A stretch of 64,000 nt of DNA from Celerinatantimonas diazotrophica. GTDB taxonomy: Bacteria; Pseudomonadota; Gammaproteobacteria; Enterobacterales; Celerinatantimonadaceae. Positions 30,028-39,827 of this stretch are shown here, in pieces (the stretch's first letter is position 1; each line of letters starts with the position of its first letter). The notes under the pieces are model-generated. The model had not been told where the DNA came from, did no database searches, and saw nothing but the letters and a program-made list of their open reading frames with translations. The position numbers were made by a program, and so were the translations under genes. The stretch lies in contig NZ_SMGD01000018.1 in assembly GCF_004339545.1 (NCBI RefSeq), positions 62,001 through 126,000 on the forward strand, written 5' to 3'.

Positions 30028-30078
30028 GGGCCCGGGTTATCATTCCGGGCCCGGTTACCTTTAAAAAGGTAACATTTT
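30028..30078 (+). terminator. Tandem hairpins after the yhbP-like gene
   Basis: First hairpin: GGGCCCGG (30028-30035) with CCGGGCCC (30045-30052), no T-run. Second, immediately after: GTTACCTTT (30054-30062) with AAAGGTAAC (30065-30073), then ATTTT. The second can act as terminator. Confidence 0.65.
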
Positions 30079-30221
30079 GAGTTTCTATGCAAGGAGCTTT
30101 TTTACACTTTCATTATAGTCAAAGGATGAACTTGAATGGTCGAGTTTGGCTAAATTGTGAGCAATCGCAAATTTATTTGTTGTTCTTATAACGCTCTTTT
30201 AGAAAAAATATGGTTTAGCCA

Positions 30222-30249
30222 TTGAAAATTAACATGCACGACCTCAGAT
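30222..30249 (+). promoter_or_regulatory. Possible heat-shock (sigma-32) promoter of htpG
   Basis: TTGAAA (30222-30227), 14-base spacer, CCTCAGAT (30242-30249) against the consensus CTTGAAA-N13-15-CCCCATNT. The -35 fits well and the -10 only partly. It would give a leader of about 45 bases. Confidence 0.4.
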
Positions 30250-30300
30250 ATAAGCCATCAAATTGGATAGAAGCCAAAATAGCGTGGAGATTTGCAAATA

Positions 30301-32226
30301 ATGGCAGAACAACACACCGAAAATCATAAGTTTAATGCACATACTGAGCAGTTGCTGCATTTAATGATCCATTCATTGTATTCCAATAAAGAGATTTTTC
30401 TTCGTGAATTAGTCTCTAATGCTGCGGACGCAGCAGATAAGCTTCGTTTTAAGGCATTAGAAAATAATGCGTTATATGAAGACGATGCGAATCTCCGGGT
30501 CCGAATTAGTTTTGATAAAGATGCACATACCATCACAATTGATGATAATGGTATTGGCATGACTCGAGAAGAGGTGATCGATAACCTTGGAACGATCGCA
30601 AGATCTGGAACGAAAGAGTTTTTTGGTAATTTAACCGGGGATCAAGCGGCTGATTCACAATTGATTGGTCAGTTTGGGGTCGGCTTTTATTCTTCATTTA
30701 TTGTATCCGATAAAGTAACCGTTGAGACTCGAGCAGCTGGTTCAGATAAGTCGCAAGGCGTGCGTTGGGTATCTGAAGGTAAAGGTGAATTTGAAGTCAC
30801 GGATATTGAAAAAGCCGATCGTGGGACTCGCATTAAGTTGCATCTGCGTGACGAAGAACAAGAATTTCTCAATGATTGGAAACTGCGTTCTTTAGTTACT
30901 AAATACTCTGATCACATCAGTATTCCGGTTGAAATGTATAAAGAAGGCGAACCGGAAAAAGAAGGTGACGATGGTGAAAAAATCCCAGCCACTGAAGGTG
31001 AATGGGAAGCGATTAACCGGGCTCAAGCACTGTGGACGCGTTCGAAATCCGAAGTGACGGATGATGAATATAAAGAATTTTATAAACACATCTCTCATGA
31101 CTTTGCAGATCCATTAATCTGGAGTCATAACAAAGTTGAAGGTAAGCAGCAGTATACAAGTTTGTTGTATATCCCCTCGAAAGCGCCTTGGGATATGTGG
31201 AATCGTGATCATCAGCATGGTTTGAAACTCTATGTGCAGCGCGTTTTCATTATGGATGATGCAGAGCAGTTTATGCCGAATTATCTGCGTTTTGTCAAAG
31301 GTGTACTCGATTCAAACGACTTACCGCTGAATGTTTCGCGTGAAATTTTACAAGATACTAAGATCACGGCCAACTTGCGTCAGGCTTGCACGAAGCGTGC
31401 ATTAAGTATGTTGGAAAAATTGGCGAAACGTGAAGGGGATGAATACCAAAAATTCTATAAAGAATTTGGCAATGTATTAAAAGAAGGTCCTGCGGAAGAC
31501 TTTGCTAACCGGGAACGAATTGCCAAGTTGTTGCGGTTTGCCTCAACCCATTCCGACAGTTCAGAACCAACCGCTTCGCTGGATGATTATGTAAGCCGAA
31601 TGAAAGAAGAGCAGGATAAAATTTACTATATCACTGCCGATAGTTATGAAGCTGCAGCTCACAGTCCTCATCTTGAGATCTTCCGTAAGAAAGGTATTGA
31701 AGTCCTGCTCATGCATGAGCGTATCGATGAATGGCTGATGAACCACCTTACTGAGTTTGATGGCAAGGAATTTGTTTCAGTTACCAAGGGCGATTTAGAC
31801 CTAGGTAAACTGGAAGATGATGAAGAGCTGAAAAAGCGTAAAGAACAGGATGAAAGCGAATATGCATCCTTTATTGACCATGTTAAAGAAATTTTGGGTG
31901 ATAAAGTGAAAGATGTTCGTCTGACTTATCGTTTGACTGATACGCCTTCATGTATCGTAGTGGGTGAAAACGATATGAGTACCCAGATGATCAAACTGAT
32001 GCAGGCTGCAGGTCAAAGTGTTCCTGAGCAGAAATACATCTTTGAGTTAAACCCTGATCACAGTTTGGTTAAACAGCTGGCCGATGAGCAAGATGAGCAA
32101 CAATTTGCTGAGTGGACGCAACTGTTATTACAGCAGGCTGAACTGGCTGAAAAAGGAAGCTTAGAAAACCCTGCAGATTTTGTGCAGCGAGTGAATCGCC
32201 TACTGGGTAGCACCTCGGTCGCTTAA
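30301..32226 (+). CDS. htpG: Molecular chaperone HtpG (Hsp90)
   Basis: 641 aa from the ATG at 30301, with GGAGA about 10 bases upstream; E. coli HtpG is 624 aa. GHKL ATPase motifs are intact: [17 protein letters not shown] (near residue 35), [22 protein letters not shown] and [13 protein letters not shown]. The middle domain has [23 protein letters not shown] and SREILQD with the catalytic arginine region. The C-terminal dimerisation domain is complete. Single gene with its own terminator; not beside recR as in E. coli. Confidence 0.97.
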   Translation: MAEQHTENHKFNAHTEQLLHLMIHSLYSNKEIFLRELVSNAADAADKLRFKALENNALYEDDANLRVRISFDKDAHTITIDDNGIGMTREEVIDNLGTIARSGTKEFFGNLTGDQAADSQLIGQFGVGFYSSFIVSDKVTVETRAAGSDKSQGVRWVSEGKGEFEVTDIEKADRGTRIKLHLRDEEQEFLNDWKLRSLVTKYSDHISIPVEMYKEGEPEKEGDDGEKIPATEGEWEAINRAQALWTRSKSEVTDDEYKEFYKHISHDFADPLIWSHNKVEGKQQYTSLLYIPSKAPWDMWNRDHQHGLKLYVQRVFIMDDAEQFMPNYLRFVKGVLDSNDLPLNVSREILQDTKITANLRQACTKRALSMLEKLAKREGDEYQKFYKEFGNVLKEGPAEDFANRERIAKLLRFASTHSDSSEPTASLDDYVSRMKEEQDKIYYITADSYEAAAHSPHLEIFRKKGIEVLLMHERIDEWLMNHLTEFDGKEFVSVTKGDLDLGKLEDDEELKKRKEQDESEYASFIDHVKEILGDKVKDVRLTYRLTDTPSCIVVGENDMSTQMIKLMQAAGQSVPEQKYIFELNPDHSLVKQLADEQDEQQFAEWTQLLLQQAELAEKGSLENPADFVQRVNRLLGSTSVA

Positions 32227-32258
32227 TTTAGCAATAATAAACCGATAGCTCCAATGTA

Positions 32259-32294
32259 AAAATCCGATATCGGCAAAAGATATCGGATTTTTTT
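32259..32294 (+). terminator. Terminator of htpG
   Basis: Perfect 12-bp stem AAATCCGATATC (32260-32271) / GATATCGGATTT (32279-32290), 7-base loop, long T-run. Confidence 0.92.
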
Positions 32295-32790
32295 ATGGCT
32301 AAGTTGAGCGGGTCACGGGCTCCGAACTGAGCGGGTAGATGCTCGATTTTCTGGTGTCTTCAGCCAGTTAGAGTTGAGCTGAATTCTTTTCAACCCAAAC
32401 TAACTTACCAGCCATGTTATATGGTTTTGTTTGACGAAATATCACTTGATCAAACGTATTTAAAATTGTCCTATGGAATAGCTTATAGATGCGATTGATA
32501 TGTAAGTGTTGAGCTTATTAAATGTGCATTTTAGTGTGAGCTATTCCGTCTCTCTACCCTTTGGTAAGGCTTAGGTCTCGCAGGAGAAGAGAACTCTGCC
32601 ATTGAAAAAATCTACTGAAGTGATTGGTATTTTTGGGGAAGCTTGGCAGGTGGCTTCTTTAGAAGGTTAACCTAGCTTGTAGCTCTCTTGGAACCAAGCG
32701 TCTTAATTTCGCTGTTATAACTTCCATCCTTGTATCCCTGACGTTTTAGATGCCGCAACCTGCGCACCAAATAAGAGAATGTCTTTGGAT
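32295..32790. other. Gene-free stretch, possibly relic DNA
   Basis: No intact gene. Two direct copies of TGAGCGGGT lie at about 32305-32334, like repeated ends of some insertion sequences. GGAATAGCTTA (32475-32485) and TGAGCTATTCC (32537-32547) form an 11-base inverted repeat with one mismatch around about 50 bases. A 31-codon open frame (about 32571-32669, ending VASLEG) has protein-like composition but no recognised match. I read the stretch as decayed mobile DNA, without proof. Confidence 0.35.
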
Positions 32791-33585
32791 TTAATCAAGG
32801 GTTGATAGAAAATATAACAGTGTATAAACCCCCATAATGTCGTGACTCAGGTGGTTGTGTTTGGCAAAAAAGCCAAGCAATTTTAAAAGGGGTTTTAATC
32901 GTTCTGCAGTTTGTTTAAGCCGCCGTTGGATTTCTATGTTATCAGTCTGTTCAATGTAGCTGTCGATCACTTGCGCGTAAATGTCAGGATTACCTAATGA
33001 GTTAAAAGATAATAGAAATAAAAATAGATCTCGAAACTGAATATCAATCAGAGGCCATTTATCGTCAAAACTATCTTCGAAATCAATTGCTGAGACGACC
33101 CCTGAATCATCAATTGTATAATTTTTTATTTGTGCACCTGCGTGATAATTCCCCGCATTGTGGATTCTGGCTAATTGTCTCAACGCTTTTAGAATAATTT
33201 CTGTGCGTTGCTTATTACTAAGGGAATTTTTTTTAAAGTAACTGCGTAGATCTATTCCAGTATCACTTAAGTATAAGAATTGCTCATCGTGACCGATGAC
33301 TCTCGGTACATTAATCCCCAGTTCTCCCAGCAATTGTAGTTTTGATGCTTCAAATGCCAAACTTTGTGTAGGCGTTTTATTTGCAACAGGCATGAGTATT
33401 TTCATGTGGGTTAAAACATGAACTGAACGATGTAATAAGTTCGATTTAGTTTTTTCACAGCGTTTGACCCAGACACGCTGATAATCTAGATCTAAATGTC
33501 CGATCTTTTTGTTTTCAACCCGCATTTGTTCAATCAATGGGTTATCCACAATGTCTTGGAAATGTAAACAGTTATCTGGGTGCAT
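32791..33585 (-). CDS. Kinase-fold protein (Kdo/WaaP/BUD32-like)
   Basis: 264 aa, no signal peptide. The pattern is that of the small eukaryotic-like kinase fold used by lipopolysaccharide kinases and BUD32: a lysine strand (VWVKRCEK, near residue 33), a hydrophobic hinge (FLYLSDTGIDLRSYF), a catalytic-loop equivalent NYHAGAQIKNYTIDD (near 145) and a metal-site equivalent AIDFEDSF (near 165). The usual catalytic aspartate of HxD is not obvious (HAG), so activity is uncertain. A strong Fur-like box lies about 115 bases upstream. Candidate roles include modification of surface sugar or an iron-limited response; unproven. Confidence 0.65.
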   Translation of the reverse strand: MHPDNCLHFQDIVDNPLIEQMRVENKKIGHLDLDYQRVWVKRCEKTKSNLLHRSVHVLTHMKILMPVANKTPTQSLAFEASKLQLLGELGINVPRVIGHDEQFLYLSDTGIDLRSYFKKNSLSNKQRTEIILKALRQLARIHNAGNYHAGAQIKNYTIDDSGVVSAIDFEDSFDDKWPLIDIQFRDLFLFLLSFNSLGNPDIYAQVIDSYIEQTDNIEIQRRLKQTAERLKPLLKLLGFFAKHNHLSHDIMGVYTLLYFLSTLD

Positions 33586-33693
33586 AAAATATTATAACTA
33601 TAAGAAATAAAAGCAGTTATAGATGCGTATCTGTAATTGCTTTTAATTGTAATAAAGGAAAATCCGCTACTTACTAAAAATGAAATAATGGAT

Positions 33694-33716
33694 AAAAACT
33701 GATAATCATTATCATT
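33694..33716. promoter_or_regulatory. Fur box upstream of the kinase-fold gene
   Basis: CTGATAATCATTATCATT (33699-33716) matches the core of the Fur consensus GATAATGATAATCATTATC closely, including the uninterrupted GATAATCATTATC. It lies between the stop of the FIST receptor (33752) and the start of the leftward kinase-fold gene (33585). Confidence 0.7.
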
Positions 33717-33751
33717 GTACGATAAAACTTAATTTAAGTCTATGTAAACAG

Positions 33752-35755
33752 TTATTTCGATTGTCTCGTCATATATCGTAACTGTGTTGATAAATGATTG
33801 ATCAAGTTAGCATCTTGTTCGACTTCAGCCATCTGTTTGTCGACTACATCAGCTTCCTGAAGGCCCACTTCAGCGCTTTTTGACATATGATCACTGTCAC
33901 TCGCTAACGCTGTGAGCTCAGTACCTAGTTTCTCTGAATCTTGAGTGATCTGTTCTAATACTTGATTGATATTACGGATTGATGAATCAATATTAGTCAC
34001 TGAATTTGAAACTCGATCAATGGTCTGTGCGGTTTCATCTAGGCTACTTTGGGTTCGCTGAGATAATGCTCTAACTTCATCAGCTACAACGGCAAATCCA
34101 CGTCCTGCTTCTCCAGCTCGGGCGGCTTCAATCGCTGCATTGAGTGCTAACAAATTGGTTTGTTCAGCAATCCCACTAATTGAGTGAATGATATCAATAA
34201 TCTGCTTAGAATTTTCTTTGAGCTGAACCATGCTCTGTGCTAGAGATTCGCGCTGAGTTTTTTGCTGATTAATTTGTGACATGAACTGGTCAAAGTCTTG
34301 TTTAAGACTGTGCTGACGAGTTGCTGAATCTTCGGTCATTGTAGAAATTTGGCGCAAATTTTCAGCTGATGAGCGTAACTGAGGCTGATATTCTTGCATG
34401 GTTTGAATGACCTGAGCCTGTAGTTGATAAATCCGCTGCATACTGATGAGAGCGATTTGAGAGTGGTAGTTTTTAAAGGTTGCGTAATAGAATGGGTAGT
34501 TATTGGCATAATCGTCATAAAACGACTGCTGTAGGTCGACTTTAAAAAATGCCAGTGCTGTAAGCGTCTGGTTTTGGTGTACTCCTAACAGTTCACCAAA
34601 AGATGAATAGCCAGAGACACAAATATCGTCAAAACATTGAAGATTGTTCAGGTTATTGTCATTGTTAAGGCGACGCAAAATACAGTCGTTGGCAATCATT
34701 GCGATAGGTTTACTGGGCTTATCACGTAGAAATGTTTCATAATCACGCTGAGTTGTTTCAACGAAACTATGCGCCTTGACGAGTAATAGCTGTTCGCCAA
34801 ATTCTAAGTTCCCAAAATAGGTAATTGAGCCATCGTCATTGATTGACGCAATCGAGCGAATGTAAATGGATGAGCCAATTTCGACACCAAATGAGTATCC
34901 ATTCAATGCATCGTTTAATTTTTCTTCGCTGCAATTAAAGTAGTTACAGAGGGCTTCTACCGGGGTAATAAGGTTTTTTTGTTTGGATAAAACTGTTTTT
35001 AGGGTACGGCTAAAGGGATCAAACTCTGCTACATCTAATGCAAAACCTGAGGGAGCAAAATTATGGGTCTTTAAGATCCCATAACGATATTTTGGGGCTA
35101 TTTTACAAAACACGATCATCGCTGATTGTGCTAATACTTTGCCGTTTAAAGCCACAGATGCCTGCGTAAAATCTAATTTGCCACCCGCACTACCACCGAT
35201 GAAATAACAAGGAAGGGTATCGGTCTGATAAAGTGCTTGAGTAAAGAAGTCTTCGCTAGCTGTTAATCCATCGAAATAGGTTATGGCTACAGTATTGAGG
35301 CTGTTAATGGAAAAAGACGGCTTAATCTGTGCCAGTTGCTTTTGAATGTATTCTATTCGCTGGGTGCTTATTTGTGGCGCAGATGGCTCAACGAGTTTAA
35401 TACTATGTGCACTCACTTCCGATAAAATTTCTTCACTGTAGCTATGTAAAACAATGTCATCATTATTATTATGGGTTGTGTGGTAAAAAGGGGTTTGTTG
35501 CCCACCCAATTCTCCGGCCGTCATAATATATAAAACAGTTTTAGCAAAATTTAGCTGACTCTGAAGTTGATTAACAGTACTTGCAAAATTAGCGTTGGCA
35601 GAGATATAAGCGATCACCAGTGCTGTACCTTGGGCAAAGTTTAAGCTTTGAAGTTGTTCTTGAGAGAATGACGAGCTCTTAACGGTCATGGTTTTGGAAA
35701 CTTGGAGATTTGTTTTGACAGCTTGGTTTTTGGTCGATTTTCGATTAAAAAACAT
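33752..35755 (-). CDS. Soluble FIST-domain methyl-accepting chemotaxis protein
   Basis: 667 aa from the ATG at 35755; a TTG at 35824 would add 23 residues. Residues about 30-215 fit the FIST N domain and about 220-400 the FIST C domain ([10 protein letters not shown] near 195, [24 protein letters not shown]). The C-terminal part is a chemoreceptor signalling domain with the highly conserved tip [32 protein letters not shown], cited as about residues 545-576. No membrane segment is present, so it is a cytoplasmic receptor. FIST domains are predicted small-ligand sensors, perhaps for amino acids. No che gene is nearby. Confidence 0.88.
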   Translation of the reverse strand: MFFNRKSTKNQAVKTNLQVSKTMTVKSSSFSQEQLQSLNFAQGTALVIAYISANANFASTVNQLQSQLNFAKTVLYIMTAGELGGQQTPFYHTTHNNNDDIVLHSYSEEILSEVSAHSIKLVEPSAPQISTQRIEYIQKQLAQIKPSFSINSLNTVAITYFDGLTASEDFFTQALYQTDTLPCYFIGGSAGGKLDFTQASVALNGKVLAQSAMIVFCKIAPKYRYGILKTHNFAPSGFALDVAEFDPFSRTLKTVLSKQKNLITPVEALCNYFNCSEEKLNDALNGYSFGVEIGSSIYIRSIASINDDGSITYFGNLEFGEQLLLVKAHSFVETTQRDYETFLRDKPSKPIAMIANDCILRRLNNDNNLNNLQCFDDICVSGYSSFGELLGVHQNQTLTALAFFKVDLQQSFYDDYANNYPFYYATFKNYHSQIALISMQRIYQLQAQVIQTMQEYQPQLRSSAENLRQISTMTEDSATRQHSLKQDFDQFMSQINQQKTQRESLAQSMVQLKENSKQIIDIIHSISGIAEQTNLLALNAAIEAARAGEAGRGFAVVADEVRALSQRTQSSLDETAQTIDRVSNSVTNIDSSIRNINQVLEQITQDSEKLGTELTALASDSDHMSKSAEVGLQEADVVDKQMAEVEQDANLINHLSTQLRYMTRQSK

Positions 35756-35865
35756 CAGATAATTGCCAATTGAGATATTTGTTACTAAATATAGATCAAG
35801 ATTTAACTTATTTAAGTTAATCAAATCACTATGTGAGGCTCTGATAGCAATTAAGAGTGGTATTT

Positions 35866-36291
35866 TTAAAGCGTATTTTTAAGCATTGCCATATAAAAAG
35901 GTTGAAATCCCAACTTAGCATAGAAATACATGGCATTCTTATTACTCATTAAGACATCGAGCCTTAACTGTTGAGATGGACCCACAAATTTTTCGAGATG
36001 TGCGATTAATGCGCTAGCCATGCCATGGCAGCGATACTCTCTGTCGGTCACTAATTGACGCAAATAAACAAAATCATCTTCATAGCAGGCGAGTAGATAG
36101 GCCTTCATTTGTTCTTCAATTTCGATACCAAAACCGAAATAGCGTTCATCCTTGAGCCAGTTTTTCATCCGCTGACACAGATAGTGGTGAGATAAGTCTT
36201 TGGCGTTTCCTTCATCTTCGATGAGTTGCTTGTTCAGAATAGCCAATTGATCAGCCGATTTAGCTGTGAGCTTTGTGATTATAAAATCCAT
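35866..36291 (-). CDS. GNAT-family N-acetyltransferase
   Basis: 141 aa from the ATG at 36291 (MDFIITKL); a TTG at 36303 is less likely. The acetyl-CoA site is visible as [24 protein letters not shown] (near residue 80), a Q/RxxGxG/A variant with RCHGMA, and the C-terminal [16 protein letters not shown] is the usual GNAT ending. The substrate is unknown. It precedes the FIST receptor gene by about 110 bases on the same strand. Confidence 0.8.
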   Translation of the reverse strand: MDFIITKLTAKSADQLAILNKQLIEDEGNAKDLSHHYLCQRMKNWLKDERYFGFGIEIEEQMKAYLLACYEDDFVYLRQLVTDREYRCHGMASALIAHLEKFVGPSQQLRLDVLMSNKNAMYFYAKLGFQPFYMAMLKNTL

Positions 36292-36390
36292 AGACAAGAG
36301 CAATTCCTTTGGACGAGAAAGAATCGTTACTGATCTAGTTTGGCAAATAAAGTGATAAATAGGGAGAAAATGATGAAAATAAGAACAGTG

Positions 36391-36430
36391 ACCATTAAAA
36401 AACCAATCTTAAGATTGGTTTTTTAATGGT
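36391..36430 (-). terminator. Perfect 40-base palindrome ending the tRNA-Pro transcript
   Basis: 36391-36410 is the exact reverse complement of 36411-36430. On the tRNA strand it begins with the ACCA 3' end of the tRNA and contains a T-run, so it looks like an intrinsic terminator whose stem includes the tRNA tail. Confidence 0.75.
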
Positions 36431-36503
36431 CGGAACGAGAGGATTTGAACCTCCGACCCCCGACACCCCATGACGGTGCGCTACCAGGCTGCGCTACGTT
36501 CCG
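36427..36503 (-). tRNA. proL: tRNA-Pro (anticodon GGG)
   Basis: 77 bases including an encoded CCA. The sequence equals E. coli proL except in the acceptor stem, where CGGAACG pairs with CGTTCCG. The anticodon loop reads ATGGGGT with GGG at 34-36, and the T arm is GGAGG-TTCAAAT-CCTCT. Single tRNA gene between the acetyltransferase and yejM. Confidence 0.97.
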
Positions 36504-36593
36504 AGCAAGCAATATATTACTTTTTTTATGGCTGCTTGCAACTGATTATTGCTTATTATCAAGCTGTTTGCCGAAGTTTTGCGCAATGTTGAT

Positions 36594-38426
36594 TTATGAA
36601 TCATCACGATAAAAACGCCGTAGCTCATTGAGCACCTGCAAAATCGTGGGCATATCGGCTCGCGCTGAGATTTTACGATAATCACGATTGCGCACTTGAT
36701 AATCGCCATGGTTATTAAATAGCGTGATTTTGTTTTTCTGATAAATAGCTTGCTCATCATAACTGCCGACTAAAATCCATGAAGGACGTGAGGTCGCAAA
36801 CAAATTTGTGCCAGTTGAGTAATCATCACTTGAATTCTGAACACCTAATAACGATTGAGCTAATGTGGGCACAATATCTAAATGACTGGTATCGTGAGTA
36901 ATGCGGCCGCTGCCATGGCCAGGCCAGTGAATGATCAGGGGAACTTGACTCTGATAACGCGATAGATTATTTCCATATCCCCAACTATTGGGGTGATGAT
37001 CATCCCCAAATTGTTGGCCATGGTCGGAGGTGATAATGACGACTGTATTGGCCAACTCATCTGTATTTTTAAGTGTGGTAATAATCTGGCCGATTTTTTT
37101 ATCGGCTGTCATTGCAGCGTGCCGATAAATTTTCATCCACTGACGACGATCTTTGACTGATTTAGGCTTGATAGCCTGCTGAGTATCTAAATCAAGCACC
37201 CCAGTTAAGTCGATATAATTAAACCAAGGTGCTTTGTCTGAGTGATGTTGGCTTTGCCACTGTTGCCAGTTTTTCACGGTTTGTTCGTCAGCTTTACTTC
37301 CGGTTAGATCAGTATTTATATCGAGCTCTTTTGCTGGGATATCTTTCCAGACCGTTTGATTTAGCTGTGCATCGTGAAATCCAGAGCTTGAGAATACTCT
37401 CAGTTGATAATCGCGTTTGTTGAGGGCATTAAATAAAACGGGTTGTAGGTGAGCCTCATCGATGCTCTTCCAATAAGTGGTAGGAAGGCCATAAAAGAGC
37501 GAATATAAACCGAGTTGGTGGTCATTACTGCCGCTGAAATGGTGAGTAAAGTCCAATGATTGCTGGGCAAATTTCCAACTATTTGGCATGCTTTGAGCAT
37601 TCAGTGCATCAAAACGGAGCCCTTCAACGACAACGATTAATAAATTAAATGGTTGCGAATTTAATTTTTTATATTGTAGTGTGTGTTCTGGGTAGTTGAG
37701 CGGATTGCCGTCATGTAAACCTGCTTTACGTGATTTGGCACGAATGCGATCAATATCAATTAATCCATAAGAATTGAGTAGGTTGCGCGCTGTCATCGGA
37801 TAAAACAAAGGATAGTTGATTTTCTGGGCTGTAATAGGGCGATAAATCGTTGCATCCGCCCATACATGAACGACATGGGTTAGAAAGAAGCAAATAAAAA
37901 ATCCAATCGCAATAGGTTTCCCAAGTTTACGTCGTTCTAAATTATGTAGGCTGACCCAGGTCAGCCGAGCGAGTAATAGCTCTACAAAGAAGATGAGTGG
38001 AACTAGAATAAAAATCAGGTTTACATCAGTGCTTTGGCGGTTATTTTCTTTATCAATAAGTAACTGCCATAACATTGGATTTAAATGCACATAAAAACGC
38101 GAGAAGACCTGTGTATCAATCGCTAGCGCACTTATCCCTATGGTTGCAATAATTGCACCGAGGAAACGCAAAGTACGACTGCTGGGTAACAAAAAGCTGA
38201 GAGGAAACAAGGTGAGTAAAAAAACCATAAATGGCAAAAAAGAAAATTGCCCCAACCAGCTGACAAACATATAAGCCTGACCTAGAAATGTTTCTGGCCA
38301 ATGGGCTATATACAGATAGCGGATCGCTATCAGCAGCGTAATGATAATGTTTCCTAAACAAAACCAGTGGCCCCAGCTAATGAGCTGAGACACTTTATCG
38401 CGATATTTAAGCTCGCCTTGGACCAT
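36594..38426 (-). CDS. yejM: Inner-membrane sulfatase-fold protein YejM (PbgA/LapC)
   Basis: 610 aa. Five N-terminal membrane segments (DUF3413 region, residues 1-190), a linker, and a periplasmic sulfatase-like domain from about 255 (LLIVVVEGLRFDALN, SGSNDHQLGLYSLFYG, IITSDHGQQFGDDHHPNSWGYG). In E. coli this protein senses lipid A and restrains LapB-FtsH degradation of LpxC, so it sets lipopolysaccharide output. The catalytic sulfatase cysteine/serine motif is altered, as known for the family. yejL lies just upstream, 22 bases away, on the same strand. Confidence 0.93.
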   Translation of the reverse strand: MVQGELKYRDKVSQLISWGHWFCLGNIIITLLIAIRYLYIAHWPETFLGQAYMFVSWLGQFSFLPFMVFLLTLFPLSFLLPSSRTLRFLGAIIATIGISALAIDTQVFSRFYVHLNPMLWQLLIDKENNRQSTDVNLIFILVPLIFFVELLLARLTWVSLHNLERRKLGKPIAIGFFICFFLTHVVHVWADATIYRPITAQKINYPLFYPMTARNLLNSYGLIDIDRIRAKSRKAGLHDGNPLNYPEHTLQYKKLNSQPFNLLIVVVEGLRFDALNAQSMPNSWKFAQQSLDFTHHFSGSNDHQLGLYSLFYGLPTTYWKSIDEAHLQPVLFNALNKRDYQLRVFSSSGFHDAQLNQTVWKDIPAKELDINTDLTGSKADEQTVKNWQQWQSQHHSDKAPWFNYIDLTGVLDLDTQQAIKPKSVKDRRQWMKIYRHAAMTADKKIGQIITTLKNTDELANTVVIITSDHGQQFGDDHHPNSWGYGNNLSRYQSQVPLIIHWPGHGSGRITHDTSHLDIVPTLAQSLLGVQNSSDDYSTGTNLFATSRPSWILVGSYDEQAIYQKNKITLFNNHGDYQVRNRDYRKISARADMPTILQVLNELRRFYRDDS

Positions 38427-38448
38427 ATTGCTGGTTGTTCCTTACATA

Positions 38449-38676
38449 CTACGAGTGTTTTGGTGACTCAACTGAGCTTTTTAGTGCTTGACCAAAACTT
38501 TCGGCTAATTTTTGTCGTTGCCCGGCAGCAATGCGTGTATTTATAATATTTGTTGCTGCATTACCCAATACCATTAATGCCAAATCATTGGGAGCTTGAT
38601 GATTATCTAAAATTGTTATGATTTCTTGAAGCATTTGTTCAACTTTTTCAGATGGGTATTTTGAAATGATAGCCAT
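38449..38676 (-). CDS. yejL: YejL-family protein
   Basis: 75 aa, exactly the E. coli YejL length, from the ATG at 38676 (MAIISKYPSEKVEQML). It matches YejL along its length: ILDNHQAPNDLALMVLGNAATNIIN and QRQKLAESFGQAL. The function is unknown (DUF1414). A longer frame to 38853 is not the gene. It precedes yejM and is divergent from yejK, the conserved arrangement. Confidence 0.93.
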   Translation of the reverse strand: MAIISKYPSEKVEQMLQEIITILDNHQAPNDLALMVLGNAATNIINTRIAAGQRQKLAESFGQALKSSVESPKHS

Positions 38677-38749
38677 GTTGTTCGTCTGATTCCAAAAGAA
38701 AAGATGCGTATAATACCGTACCCAAGGCACAAAAACTAACAAAACGACT

Positions 38750-39775
38750 ATGAGCTTATCGCTAAAACACTTCGTTTTACATTCTATCGGCTTAAGTGAG
38801 CAGGGCCAAGTGTCCCTGAGTTTACGTTCGCAAGAGCCACCCGTTACCGACAATGCACTTGAGTTAATTGAAAATCTACATCTAACATATAATAGTAAAT
38901 CCTCGAAGGGATTTGGATATTTTGCCGCCCCTGAAGCTCGTTTGCCAGCGCAATTACAGCAATTTTTATCAGGTGAACAGGAATTTATCCCTTTTTCGGG
39001 TGAACTAGCTCAAGAACTTGTTGATCGCATTAATCATTATGAACTTACCGAGCAGGGGATTTTACTGATTGCTTACTATGAGTTTGTCGGCAGTGACTAT
39101 CTACAAATTATGTTATTGCAAGATAAAGCTGCCCCGGCTGTGAATGATAATATGGAAATCACGGCCAGCCATTATCTTGAGACATCCGCTATTCAACTTG
39201 CTGCCCGTATTGACATTACTGAGATGCAACGTAATCGTGAGTCGAAGCGTTATGTGTCATTCATTCGAGGACGAGCTGGGCGCAAGGTTGCTGACTTCTT
39301 TGTTGATTTTTTAAGTTGTGAAGAAGGGCTTGATGTTAAACAACAAAATGCCATGCTCATGAGCGCTGTCGATGAGTTTTGCGATGTTGTAAATCTGGAT
39401 CCTCAGGAAAAAACTGAGTATCGCTCACAGGTTAAATCGTATTGCGACCAACAAATCAAAGATGGCGAAGAGATCCAGGTTAAGGAACTCTCTGCAAACC
39501 TTCCGAGTCATGACGGACCGGTGGAGGATTTTTATTCTTATGCGGCTGAGCATTTTCCAATTGAAGAGCAATTCCCAGCGGATCGCAGTTCGTTAAAAAA
39601 ACTGACTAAATATTTTGGTCAAGGAAAAGGCATGACCATTAGTTTTGATCAGTCTTTGTTAGGGGAGCGGGTTACCTATGACCCTCAAACTGATACGCTG
39701 ACGGTGGTCGGATTACCACCGAACTTAAAAGAGCAACTTAGACGAGCCACAGGTGGTTCAGAATCGAATGAATAG
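38750..39775 (+). CDS. yejK: Nucleoid-associated protein YejK (NdpA)
   Basis: 341 aa. It matches the 37-kDa nucleoid-associated family: LKHFVLHSIGL at the start, LLIAYYEFVGSDYLQIMLL, ETSAIQLAARIDI, KRYVSFIRGRAGRKVADFFVDFLSCEEG (cited as residues about 165-193) and KKLTKYFGQGKGMTISFDQSLLGERVTYD near the end. It binds double-stranded DNA in the nucleoid. Divergent from yejL-yejM over a 73-base gap. Its terminator is followed at once by MITE copy 2. Confidence 0.94.
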   Translation: MSLSLKHFVLHSIGLSEQGQVSLSLRSQEPPVTDNALELIENLHLTYNSKSSKGFGYFAAPEARLPAQLQQFLSGEQEFIPFSGELAQELVDRINHYELTEQGILLIAYYEFVGSDYLQIMLLQDKAAPAVNDNMEITASHYLETSAIQLAARIDITEMQRNRESKRYVSFIRGRAGRKVADFFVDFLSCEEGLDVKQQNAMLMSAVDEFCDVVNLDPQEKTEYRSQVKSYCDQQIKDGEEIQVKELSANLPSHDGPVEDFYSYAAEHFPIEEQFPADRSSLKKLTKYFGQGKGMTISFDQSLLGERVTYDPQTDTLTVVGLPPNLKEQLRRATGGSESNE

Positions 39776-39789
39776 TATTGTTTGATGCC

Positions 39790-39814
39790 AAGCCCGCATA
39801 GCGGGCTTTTTTAT
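39790..39814 (+). terminator. Terminator of yejK
   Basis: AAGCCCGC (39790-39797), loop ATA, GCGGGCTT (39801-39808), then a T-run. Confidence 0.92.
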
Positions 39815-39827
39815 TACATCTGTGCTA

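Larger units (their letters stand above)
29989..30300. other. Intergenic between yhbP-like gene and htpG
   Basis: Holds the tandem hairpins at 30028-30078 and the htpG promoter region. Nothing else is recognised. Confidence 0.5.
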
